Origin: Candidatus Omnitrophota bacterium
Lineage (GTDB): Bacteria; Omnitrophota; Omnitrophia; Omnitrophales; Danuiimicrobiaceae
Reading direction: 5' to 3'
Assembly (NCBI GenBank): GCA_016206945.1
Contig: JACQQP010000136.1
Location: 1 to 12,630 of the forward strand
Length of the DNA stretch: 12,630 bases
The stretch's first letter is position 1, and every line of letters starts with the position of its first letter. A program made the position numbers and the translations under genes. This document shows, piece after piece, positions 1-5,575 of the stretch. Under the pieces are notes generated by a model, which saw only the letters and a list, made by a program, of their open reading frames with translations, was not told the DNA's origin and searched no databases.

Positions 1-1
1 A

Positions 2-469
2 CGGAAAACCGCTCAATTGCTCGCGACATCTCTTGAGTCGGGTGCCGTTCTGGCAGGTCTTGAAATCGAACAAGTCTTGGCGCTTAAACGGTTTGGAATT
101 TATTTTGGGATGGCCTTTCAGGTAATGGATGATTGTCTTGATTTCATGGGCAAGGAAAATGAATTCGGCAAAACGCTTGGGGCTGATCTTCAGGCAGGCG
201 TGCTCACCCTTCCTTTGATTCGACTGATCGCTCTTTTGGATGAACGCGGAAAAGCCGAAATTTTTTCAAAAGTTAAATCAGGTCTCAATCCTACCCAGCT
301 CGGGGATCTGGTTCTGATGCTTGAAGAATACGGTGCGCTTGATTATTCCATCTCGAAGGCGCGCGAGTTTACGGAACGCGCTAACCTTGAACTTGCCATT
401 TTTCCCGATTCATCCACTCGCTTGAGTCTCCAAGCTCTCCTCCAATACGTGATCGAGAGAAACCGTTAG
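2..469 (+). CDS. Polyprenyl diphosphate synthase, C-terminal part (5' end outside window)
   Basis: This is the C-terminal ~155 residues of a trans-isoprenyl diphosphate synthase, which condenses isopentenyl diphosphate onto an allylic diphosphate to make the prenyl chain of quinones or carrier lipids. The frame is open from base 2 and enters from outside the window. Visible family signatures are the RKTAQL segment (the conserved K-T/S pair near mid-protein), then FQVMDDCLDF, which is the second aspartate-rich motif (DDxxD) that binds Mg-diphosphate, then GKTLGADLQAGVLTLPLI, matching the GK-x-x-G-x-D-L-x-x-G-x-x-T-L-P block. The first aspartate-rich motif must lie upstream. The residues that set chain length are also upstream, so octaprenyl, heptaprenyl and geranylgeranyl forms cannot be told apart. 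The gene ends with TAG, 46 bp before a palindromic repeat that could act as a terminator. The family call is firm; the product chain length is unknown. Confidence 0.93.
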   Translation, partial: RKTAQLLATSLESGAVLAGLEIEQVLALKRFGIYFGMAFQVMDDCLDFMGKENEFGKTLGADLQAGVLTLPLIRLIALLDERGKAEIFSKVKSGLNPTQLGDLVLMLEEYGALDYSISKAREFTERANLELAIFPDSSTRLSLQALLQYVIERNR

Positions 470-515
470 TGTTCATGATCCAATCGCCTGATTCAAAAGA
501 GCACGCTCTCAATGG

Positions 516-561
516 AAAAGGGGACAGGTACATTTTCCGCTTGGTGTACCTGTCCCCTTTT
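516..561. repeat. Palindromic repeat family B, copy 1 (GGGGACAGGTACA type)
   Basis: This is a 46-bp inverted repeat. The left arm AAAAGGGGACAGGTACA pairs with the right arm TGTACCTGTCCCCTTTT around a 12-nt loop. The stem is GC-rich and edged by A4 and T4, so as RNA it would form a strong hairpin followed by U residues and could terminate transcription in either direction between the prenyl synthase gene and rsmI. The same arms recur at 8012, 8542, 9252 and, degenerately, 9321. The loop here differs from the loops of those copies. It is probably a REP-like dispersed element (inference). Confidence 0.9.
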
Positions 562-587
562 CTTTGGCGGAGAAATCAGGTGGTGGA

Positions 588-1310
588 ATGATTTCAAATA
601 GCGCACTTTATTTGGTGGCCACGCCCATCGGGAATTTAAATGATGTGGCGCCGCGAGCCGTCGATACCTTGCGCCAGGTTGATTTTGTGATTTGCGAAGA
701 TTCGAGACGGAGCGGAATGTTACTGAAGCATTTGGGCATTAAGAAACCGTTTCGGGTGGTTCACGAGCATACCGCGAAGGGAAAAGAGAAATTGCTTATC
801 CGTGAGATCAAGTCAGGGCGGAGCGCGGCCTTAATCACGGACGCAGGGACACCTCTCATATCCGATCCGGGTTTTGAATTGGTCCGCGAAGCCATTCAGG
901 AAGGAATTCATGTAGAATCGATCCCTGGACCGACGGCGTTTGTGAATGCTCTGATTGTAAGCGGTCTGCCAACGCACTCATTTACTTTTATTGGATATCT
1001 TCCGCAAAAGGACAAGAAGAGAAGGGATGCGCTTCAGAGTTTGGCGGAGGAATCGCGGACGTTGATTTTTTACGAGTCTCCCTATCGCGTTCTTAAAACC
1101 TTGAAGGACATGCTCGATATTTTCGGCGACCGCAAAGCGTCCGTGTCGCGTGAGATGACAAAAAAATTTGAAGAAACCGTGCGTGGATCTATTTCCGAAA
1201 TCCTTGCACAGGTTAAGGGAAAGAAAGTGTTAGGGGAATACACAATCGTAGTGGCAGGGAATAGGATGAAAGTTACTATTCCTTCTCCCTCTTTAGAGGG
1301 AGAAGGTTAG
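588..1310 (+). CDS. rsmI: 16S rRNA (cytidine(1402)-2'-O)-methyltransferase RsmI
   Basis: RsmI uses SAM to methylate the 2'-O of C1402 in the decoding centre of 16S rRNA. The protein belongs to the tetrapyrrole-methylase fold. Visible signatures are LVATPIGNLNDVAPRA at residues 9-24, the CEDSR segment at 36-40, DAGTPLISDPG at 85-95 (SAM and substrate loop), PGPTA at 113-117 and FYESPYR further on. I chose ATG 588 because AGGTGG lies just upstream and because family members begin immediately before the LYLVATPIGNL strand; a TTG at 564 in the same frame would add an unconserved stretch encoded by the edge of the preceding repeat. At 240 residues it is shorter than E. coli RsmI (about 286) and lacks the C-terminal extension, as in many bacteria. 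The last nine residues (PSPSLEGEG) and the TAG stop are encoded by a palindromic repeat beginning at 1281, so the native C terminus has been replaced or trimmed. Confidence 0.95.
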   Translation: MISNSALYLVATPIGNLNDVAPRAVDTLRQVDFVICEDSRRSGMLLKHLGIKKPFRVVHEHTAKGKEKLLIREIKSGRSAALITDAGTPLISDPGFELVREAIQEGIHVESIPGPTAFVNALIVSGLPTHSFTFIGYLPQKDKKRRDALQSLAEESRTLIFYESPYRVLKTLKDMLDIFGDRKASVSREMTKKFEETVRGSISEILAQVKGKKVLGEYTIVVAGNRMKVTIPSPSLEGEG

Positions 1311-1364
1311 GATGAGGGTGTAAAGTGAGAGCCCTCACCCTAACCCTCTCCCAGAGGGAGAGGG
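1281..1364. repeat. Palindromic repeat family A, copy 1 (CCTTCTCCCTC...GGGAGAGGG)
   Basis: This is a composite inverted repeat of about 84 bp. A left hairpin (CCTTCTCCCTCTTTAGAGGG and continuation) is followed by TTAGGATGAGGG, a short unique spacer, then CCCTCACCCTAA and a right hairpin (CCCTCTCCCAGAGGGAGAGGG, nearly self-complementary). The two halves are also imperfect inverted copies of each other, giving a BIME-like layout. The first 30 bp are the 3' end of rsmI including its stop codon, and the repeat ends 16 bp before the purN ATG. The left 40 bp are identical to the copy at 11564. A variant copy lies inside the gene at 8086. Confidence 0.9.
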
Positions 1365-1380
1365 AAATGGATTTGAAATC

Positions 1381-1992
1381 ATGAGTAAAAAGCGGATGGC
1401 CATATTCGTTTCGGGTACGGGGACCAATATGGAGAATATTGCACGCCGCGTGCAAAGTGGCGATCTTGATTGTGAAATTGCGCTTGTGGTGTGCGACAAT
1501 CGAGCGGCTTACGCGCTTGAGCGCGCAAGGCGTTTTGGACTAAAATGTATTGTGATCGAACGGGAAGACTTCAAGAACAAAGCCGAATTTGATCGGGTGA
1601 TTACAGAGAAATTGAGAGAACAGAGAGTCGATGGGATATTACTGGCGGGTTTCATGCGAATTTTGGGACCAGACTTTGTTCGCAGCTGGAGGTGGAAGAT
1701 TTTAAACATTCATCCAAGCCTGCTTCCGAAGTATCCCGGTGTTCACGCAATTCGAGAGGCATTCGAGGCCAAAGAGAAAGACACAGGCGTTACCATTCAT
1801 TTTGTAGATGAAGGTGTGGACACAGGTCCGATTATTCTGCAACGTAAAGTTCCAATCGAGCATGGAGATACCCTTGAGGCGCTTGAAGCCCGAGTACACG
1901 CAACAGAGTATGAACTTTACCCAGAAGCAATTAAACTCTTTCTCGCAGGAAAATTAGTCGTGGAGAAAGAAGGAGTAAAAATTGTACAATGA
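1381..1992 (+). CDS. purN: Phosphoribosylglycinamide formyltransferase PurN
   Basis: PurN transfers a formyl group from 10-formyltetrahydrofolate to GAR, the third step of de novo purine synthesis, in the cytoplasm. At 203 residues it has the family's usual length. Visible signatures are SGTGTN at residues 11-16 (the phosphate-binding loop, usually SGxGSN), the hydrophobic VDGILLAGFMRIL strand, and the catalytic set N109, H111 in NIHPSLLPKYPG and D147 in VDEGVDTGPII. The ATG at 1381 fits the family N terminus (short K/R-rich lead, then IFVSGTGTN). No good Shine-Dalgarno sequence is close to it: the nearest purine block is the GGGAGAGGG edge of the repeat ending at 1364. A second ATG at 1367 is out of frame. 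The gene stops 15 bp before the methyltransferase start, so the two are probably cotranscribed. Confidence 0.96.
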   Translation: MSKKRMAIFVSGTGTNMENIARRVQSGDLDCEIALVVCDNRAAYALERARRFGLKCIVIEREDFKNKAEFDRVITEKLREQRVDGILLAGFMRILGPDFVRSWRWKILNIHPSLLPKYPGVHAIREAFEAKEKDTGVTIHFVDEGVDTGPIILQRKVPIEHGDTLEALEARVHATEYELYPEAIKLFLAGKLVVEKEGVKIVQ

Positions 1993-2007
1993 CAAACGAG
2001 GAAACTC

Positions 2008-2751
2008 ATGGCGCTTCGAGAGGAACTTGAGCAATTAGGGAATTGGTTTTTTAGGTGGCGAAGCTATCTGCCGCTGCTTTTGGTCGCGCTTTTTCTTATT
2101 GCGCTTAGGACCGTCGAATATCCTCTGTATCCGGAATTTTCAGATCGGACCTGGGAACTTTCTTGTCTTGTCGTATCTCTTTTTGGTCTTGTGATCCGTA
2201 TGTATGCGGCAGCTTGTGCGCCTCGGGGATCCTCGGGGCGCAATGTAAAAGAACAGCGGGCTTATGTTTTGAATACGACAGGGATGTATTCGATTACACG
2301 CCATCCGCTTTACTTAGGTAATTTTCTCATCTGGTTTGGAATTTCCTTGTTTGTGAAATCCTGGTGGCTTGTTTTGGCGACCATTTTCATTTTTTGGTTT
2401 TATTATGAAAAAATTATGTACGCTGAAGAAGAGTTTTTGCGAAGGGAGTACGGCGACTCTTTTTTGAACTGGGCCAATGTGACGCCTGTTTTTTTCCCCC
2501 TGGATTTCACCAAATGGCGTCGGCCCACTTTGCCGTTTGAGTTTAAGAATGCTCTGAGGCGGGAATATTCGGGTTTTTTCGGAGTCCTGTCTACATTTTC
2601 AGTTTTGAAGTTATTTCAAGACCGATGGGCGCACGGCGAATTTGTATTTGATTGGGTGTGGAGTGTCATCTTTGTTTTTGGTCTTGTTGTTTATGTGGCC
2701 CTTCTCATCTTGAAAAAGAAGACGAAAGTGTTGGATGTTCAGGGAAGGTGA
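2008..2751 (+). CDS. Membrane-bound isoprenylcysteine carboxyl methyltransferase / PEMT-like methyltransferase
   Basis: This is a 247-residue multi-pass membrane protein of the ICMT/PEMT-like group of SAM-dependent methyltransferases. Hydrophobic segments lie around residues 20-35, 51-69, 105-132 and 215-235. The family core is clear: TGMYSITRHPLYLGN at 91-105, with the RHPxYxG motif that contacts SAM, and EEEFLRREYGDSF at 140-152, with the conserved acidic pair. Bacterial members rarely have a proven substrate. Isoprenoid, lipid and small-molecule methylation are all possible, so no function beyond methyl transfer at the membrane is claimed. The C-terminal ~75 residues past PVFFPLDF extend the usual core with another hydrophobic stretch. 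The ATG at 2008 is preceded by a GAGG Shine-Dalgarno sequence. The gene lies 15 bp after purN and 20 bp before eno, so it probably belongs to one transcript with them. Confidence 0.85.
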   Translation: MALREELEQLGNWFFRWRSYLPLLLVALFLIALRTVEYPLYPEFSDRTWELSCLVVSLFGLVIRMYAAACAPRGSSGRNVKEQRAYVLNTTGMYSITRHPLYLGNFLIWFGISLFVKSWWLVLATIFIFWFYYEKIMYAEEEFLRREYGDSFLNWANVTPVFFPLDFTKWRRPTLPFEFKNALRREYSGFFGVLSTFSVLKLFQDRWAHGEFVFDWVWSVIFVFGLVVYVALLILKKKTKVLDVQGR

Positions 2752-2771
2752 AAAGCAAGGAGATGAGCTAA

Positions 2772-4106
2772 GTGTCGGCAAGAATCAAAGAGATTAAAGC
2801 GCGGGAAATTTTAGATTCACGGGGTAATCCAACGGTTGAGGTGGATCTCGTTTTAAATGATGGGACTTTAGGACGCGCCGCGGTTCCAAGCGGTGCTTCC
2901 ACGGGTGAGCATGAAGCGGTCGAACTTCGTGATGGGGATAAAAAACGGTTTCTCGGAAAAGGCGTGCGCACGGCCGTTCGGAACGTAAACGAAAAGATTC
3001 AGAATGCGCTTTTGGGAATGGATGCCGAAAAGCAAAATGAAATTGACAAGGCACTTATTTCACTCGACGGAACGGAAAATAAGTCTTCACTTGGGGCGAA
3101 TGCGATTTTGGGCGTGTCTCTTGCTTGTGCCCATGCCGTTGCAAATTCGAAGGGTGTATCGCTTTTCCGCTATCTGGGCGGCAATCAAGCGAATCTTTTG
3201 CCTGTCCCGATGATGAACATCATTAATGGCGGAGTCCATGCAGACAATAATGTGGACCTTCAGGAATTTATGATTATGCCCTTTAATGCCGAGCGCTTTT
3301 CTGAGGCGCTTCGAATGGGCGCGGAGGTATTTCACCATCTTAAAAAAATTCTTCGGGCAAAAAAGCTTTCGACGGCCGTGGGCGACGAAGGCGGGTTTGC
3401 CCCCGATCTTCGTTCCAATGAAGAAGCTCTTGATGTCATTATGGAAGCGATTGTACAGGCAGGTTATCAGCCGGGCTCGGATATTAAAATTGCCCTTGAT
3501 CCAGCCAGTTCCAGTTTTTATGGGCAGGATAAAACGGGCGGTAATAAGAATTCTGGCAAATATGTGTTGCGTGCCGAGGCTCAACCTGTGATGTCGGCGG
3601 GCGAGCTGGTTGAATTTTATGCGAACCTTTGTGATCGTTATCCTATTTTTTCGATCGAAGATGGCCTCAGTGAGGACGATTGGGATGGATGGGGTCAGCT
3701 CACGAAAAAACTTGGCAAAGAGGTCCAGCTTGTGGGCGACGATCTTTTTGTTACCAACGTGAAGCGGCTGAGGATGGGAATTGAGCGCAAGGTGGCTAAT
3801 TCCGTTTTGATCAAAGTGAATCAAATCGGAACGCTGAGCGAAACCATCGAAGCCGTGAAGCTTGCTCATCAGAATTCATACACAGCAGTCATAAGCCATC
3901 GGAGCGGTGAAACTGAAGACACGACGATTGCCGATCTTGCCGTCGCGCTCAGGACGGGTCAAATCAAGACAGGGTCTAGCTCGCGTACGGATCGCATCGC
4001 AAAGTACAATCAGCTGCTCCGGATTGAAGAGGAGCTCGGTTCGAAAGCGGTTTATGCCGGTACGATTTTAGCCAAGAAACGTGCCGCACTGACATCGCGC
4101 TCATAA
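2772..4106 (+). CDS. eno: Enolase (phosphopyruvate hydratase)
   Basis: Enolase interconverts 2-phosphoglycerate and phosphoenolpyruvate in glycolysis and gluconeogenesis; in many bacteria it also sits in the RNA degradosome. At 444 residues it is full length. All main motifs are visible: AREILDSRGNPTVEVDL at the N terminus, SGASTGEHEAVELRDGD (flexible loop), MNIINGGVHADNNVDLQEFM, GDEGGFAP with the catalytic Glu206, Mg ligands Asp243 (ALDPASSSFY), Glu296 (SIEDG) and Asp323 (VGDDLF), catalytic Lys348 (LIKVNQIGTL), SHRSGETED at 375-383 and GSSSRTDRIAKYNQLLRIE near the end. It starts at GTG 2772, nine bases after AAGGAG; the nearby ATG at 2763 runs straight into a stop. A hairpin with a T tract just downstream looks like its terminator. 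Confidence 0.98.
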   Translation: MSARIKEIKAREILDSRGNPTVEVDLVLNDGTLGRAAVPSGASTGEHEAVELRDGDKKRFLGKGVRTAVRNVNEKIQNALLGMDAEKQNEIDKALISLDGTENKSSLGANAILGVSLACAHAVANSKGVSLFRYLGGNQANLLPVPMMNIINGGVHADNNVDLQEFMIMPFNAERFSEALRMGAEVFHHLKKILRAKKLSTAVGDEGGFAPDLRSNEEALDVIMEAIVQAGYQPGSDIKIALDPASSSFYGQDKTGGNKNSGKYVLRAEAQPVMSAGELVEFYANLCDRYPIFSIEDGLSEDDWDGWGQLTKKLGKEVQLVGDDLFVTNVKRLRMGIERKVANSVLIKVNQIGTLSETIEAVKLAHQNSYTAVISHRSGETEDTTIADLAVALRTGQIKTGSSSRTDRIAKYNQLLRIEEELGSKAVYAGTILAKKRAALTSRS

Positions 4107-4112
4107 GGTATG

Positions 4113-4224
4113 ATCCCATCACCTGTTTGCAAAGAGCGCGCATTTTGCTCTAAACATCGCGCGCTCTTTTACACTTTAAGAAAGGATCTCGCCACAACGT
4201 GGCGAGACAAACAGGTGATGGGAT
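4113..4224. repeat. Palindromic repeat family C, copy 1 (ATCCCATCACCTGT type)
   Basis: This unit of about 112 bp is bounded by perfect 17-bp inverted arms, ATCCCATCACCTGTTTG at the left and CAAACAGGTGATGGGAT at the right. It contains two inner hairpins: an AAAGAGCGCG/CGCGCTCTTT stem (4131-4169) and a perfect TCTCGCCAC/GTGGCGAGA stem with a 3-nt loop (4187-4207). It begins 7 bp after the eno stop codon. A related second unit follows immediately. Confidence 0.9.
4131..4170 (+). terminator. Probable terminator of eno, inside repeat C
   Basis: A 10-bp stem, AAAGAGCGCG paired with CGCGCTCTTT, encloses a 19-nt loop and ends in TTTT. It lies 25 bp after the eno stop codon. The stem is GC-rich next to the loop and A/T-rich at the base, so the T tract partly belongs to the stem. 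The loop is longer than in typical intrinsic terminators, which lowers confidence. It is carried inside the mobile-looking repeat. Confidence 0.5.
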
Positions 4225-4225
4225 G

Positions 4226-4313
4226 ATCCCACCACCTGTCTTCGGCCTGCAAGGCCGATCGCTTGCCGATCAAATGGATCCGCCGCCTTCAGCGGATAGA
4301 CAGGTGATGGGAT
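4226..4313. repeat. Palindromic repeat family C, copy 2
   Basis: The left arm ATCCCACCACCTGTC and right arm GACAGGTGATGGGAT form an inverted repeat with one mismatch. The unit starts one base after copy 1 ends. Inner hairpins are CGGCCTGCAAGGCCG and TCCGC/GCGGA with the loop CGCCTTCA. The interior sequence is unrelated to copy 1, so the family seems defined by its ends. The right arm ends in the first two bases of the ftsB ATG and supplies AGGTG as that gene's only Shine-Dalgarno-like sequence. Confidence 0.88.
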
Positions 4314-4617
4314 GAGACGTCTCATGCCTCTTTGGATTGTCATTCTCGTTCTCATCGTGGCGGTTATTTACTTGCCAGGTGCCTCGAAATATTTGCGGCT
4401 CAAGCGCAGGGAGGTGGAATTAAGCCGCGAAATTGAGCGCTTAAAGATACAGATCGCCGAACTCAAAAAAGAGGAGCACCTTCTTAAAACGGACTTGGCG
4501 CGTCTCGAAGAAGTGGTCCGCGAAGAACTGGGCCTTATCAAACCCGGCGAAATCGTAGTCAAAGTCGTTGAAGAGGAAATTCCTGAGGCAGCCGTTAAAG
4601 AAACCAACCCAACGTAG
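4312..4617 (+). CDS. ftsB: FtsB/DivIC-like septum formation initiator protein
   Basis: This is a 101-residue bitopic protein with the layout of FtsB/DivIC: a short basic N terminus, one membrane helix (about residues 6-23), then a heptad-rich coiled coil (about 27-73, rich in E, K, L and R). A conserved-type VREELGLIKPGEIVVKV segment follows, matching the family's R-E-x-L-x-x-x-x-P-G-E pattern. FtsB pairs with FtsL and FtsQ in the divisome and helps activate septal peptidoglycan synthesis. A position right after eno matches the eno-ftsB order seen in many bacteria, which supports the call. The start at ATG 4312 lies in the end of repeat C. ATG 4324 in the same frame would also give an intact helix but has no visible Shine-Dalgarno sequence. 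The acidic tail past residue 85 is unconserved. Confidence 0.85.
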   Translation: MRRLMPLWIVILVLIVAVIYLPGASKYLRLKRREVELSREIERLKIQIAELKKEEHLLKTDLARLEEVVREELGLIKPGEIVVKVVEEEIPEAAVKETNPT

Positions 4618-4639
4618 TCTTAAGAGCATTTTCCTTTTC

Positions 4640-4667
4640 TTGCAATCCTTGAAAAGAGAGTTATAAT
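4640..4667 (+). promoter_or_regulatory. Sigma70-type promoter upstream of the tRNA-fMet/GIY-YIG locus
   Basis: The -35-like TTGCAA (4640-4645) and a perfect TATAAT (4662-4667) are separated by 16 bp. This is the best -10 box I found in the window. Transcription would start near 4674. The tRNA 5'-end fragment at 4702 lies 34 bp after the -10 box, a normal distance for a tRNA promoter, whereas the intact tRNA starts almost 390 bp away. I infer that this was the original tRNA promoter and that it now drives the GIY-YIG-tRNA transcript. Confidence 0.6.
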
Positions 4668-4701
4668 ACCCCCCACGTTATCGTTCTTTTTTATCTTACA
4701 T

Positions 4702-4777
4702 CGCGGGGTGCCCCGTAAAGCCCTTCGGGCCACGGGGCCTCGAGATCGCCGAAGGCGATTTTTCGAGGGAGCAGCTT
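4702..4777 (+). repeat. Split fragment of the tRNA-fMet 5' end interrupted by two hairpins
   Basis: CGCGGGGTG at 4702-4710 equals the first nine bases of the intact tRNA at 5056. After 58 bp comes GAGCAGCT (4769-4776), whose first seven bases are the next bases of the tRNA (5065-5071). The intervening 58 bp are two abutting hairpins: CCCCGT/ACGGGG with an inner GCCC-TTC-GGGC (4711-4737), and CCTCGAGATCGCC paired with GGCGATTTTTCGAGG (4738-4768, imperfect). Together the flanks read as the start of the tRNA split by a palindromic insert. The matches are short, so chance or a shared GC-rich repeat motif remains possible. Confidence 0.5.
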
Positions 4778-4791
4778 AGTGAAGTGACAGG

Positions 4792-5094
4792 ATGGCACGA
4801 CATTTCGTTTATGTTATTTTAAGTTTAAAGGACAATTGGTTGTATATCGGGCAAACGGACCGTAAACCGGAGGACCGATTAAAAGAACATAATGCTGGCC
4901 GGGTGGCGTCAACAAAACGTAGACGTCCTTTCGATCTGATTTACTACGAAATGTATTGTGATAAGAAGGATGCACTGGGACGCGAACTGTTTCTGAAAAG
5001 CGGTTCTGGTCATCGGTACTTAAATAAGCAATTAAAATGGTTCTTTCAAATACGGCGCGGGGTGGAGCAGCCTGGTAGCTCGCAAGGCTCATAA
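4792..5094 (+). CDS. GIY-YIG family nuclease, C terminus read through into tRNA-fMet
   Basis: This is a small single-domain GIY-YIG nuclease of the UPF0213/YhbQ-like type. The core lies at residues 6-88: FVYVILSLKDNWLYIGQTD carries the two strands with Tyr7 and Tyr18 (the GIY half is degenerate, VYV), PEDRLKEHN gives the catalytic-type Arg29, TKRRRPFDLIYYE follows, and GRELFLKSGSG gives the metal-ligand-type Glu65. Nuclease activity is therefore plausible, but the target is unknown. No stop codon occurs before the tRNA: residues 89-100 (RGVEQPGSSQGS) are translated from the first 36 bases of the tRNA and the TAA stop lies in its anticodon loop. The start at ATG 4792 has only a weak upstream GTGACAGG. 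The ORF sits between a fragment of the tRNA 5' end and the intact tRNA, which suggests that it belongs to an inserted unit. Confidence 0.85.
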   Translation: MARHFVYVILSLKDNWLYIGQTDRKPEDRLKEHNAGRVASTKRRRPFDLIYYEMYCDKKDALGRELFLKSGSGHRYLNKQLKWFFQIRRGVEQPGSSQGS

Positions 5095-5132
5095 CCTTGA
5101 GGTCAGGGGTTCAAATCCCCTCCCCGCTACCA
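5056..5132 (+). tRNA. Initiator tRNA-fMet (anticodon CAT)
   Basis: This 77-base tRNA folds completely: acceptor CGCGGGG (5056-5062) with CCCCGCT (5122-5128), D arm GAGC/GCTC (5065-5081), anticodon stem CAAGG/CCTTG with loop CTCATAA (CAT at 5090-5092), T arm AGGGG/CCCCT with loop TTCAAAT, then A73 and an encoded CCA (5130-5132). Initiator marks are the unpaired first position (C1 opposite U72), the A11:U24 pair and G-C pairs at 30:40 and 31:39. The third pair of the usual GGG/CCC set (29:41) is A:U here, a departure from the E. coli type, and U72 replaces the usual A72. The first 39 bases overlap the end of the GIY-YIG ORF. Confidence 0.97.
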
Positions 5133-5258
5133 AAATTGGGACGGGTTCTCCGCCAAAGAGCGCGGCGGACCCGTCCACTCCGCCGGAGGACGGATTCGTC
5201 CTCTGGCGAAAAAGCGTCGTCGCGCTCTTGGACGGACCCGCCAACGCTTTGTGGCGGG

Positions 5259-5275
5259 AAATCCCCTCCCCGCTA
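5259..5275 (+). repeat. 17-bp duplicate of the tRNA-fMet 3' end
   Basis: AAATCCCCTCCCCGCTA is identical to 5113-5129 of the intact tRNA (from the T loop through the acceptor 3' strand to A73) and lies 146 bp downstream of it in the same orientation. A 17-bp exact match is very unlikely by chance. A duplicated tRNA 3' end is the classic mark of insertion at a tRNA gene, but no integrase is encoded between the copies. Confidence 0.85.
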
Positions 5276-5575
5276 AATTTATCCGCCTACACAGAAGACC
5301 GCGGCTGTAAAGCCGCGGATGAATGCGAGAAAAAGTCTTCTGCTTCGGCGATATGTCGCCTGAATGTTTCTCTTCTGCGTAGGACGCTCGCCTCTGCGAA
5401 GCCGAAGCTTCGCTACGGCGAAGCAGGGGACCTCGCCGAAGCTCGAAGCCGCCAGAGGCGAGCCTCGCCAAAGGCGGGAGCGAAGGCGGGTTTCCAGGTA
5501 CCACGGGTGTTAACCCGTGGGGCTCCATGTTCCAAAATGAGCGAGGCGAGCCTCGCCGCAAAAAGCGGCGGGCGG

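Noticed and set aside
564..587. An upstream TTG start for rsmI at 564
   Set aside because: It would begin at the edge of the family B repeat and add unconserved residues; ATG 588 has a Shine-Dalgarno sequence and fits the family N terminus.
3087..3869. A 260-codon antisense open frame inside eno
   Set aside because: The + strand is a fully conserved enolase; the antisense frame has no recognisable motif and is a codon-bias shadow.
4113..4313. A CRISPR array, suggested by repeated ACAGGTGATGGGAT
   Set aside because: Only two inverted-arm pairs are present, in both orientations, with no regular spacers and no cas genes.
5127..5561. A 144-codon open frame on the - strand over the same region
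   Set aside because: Its composition (R, S, G, P rich) mirrors the palindromic repeats, it runs into the tRNA and it has no ribosome site or domain.
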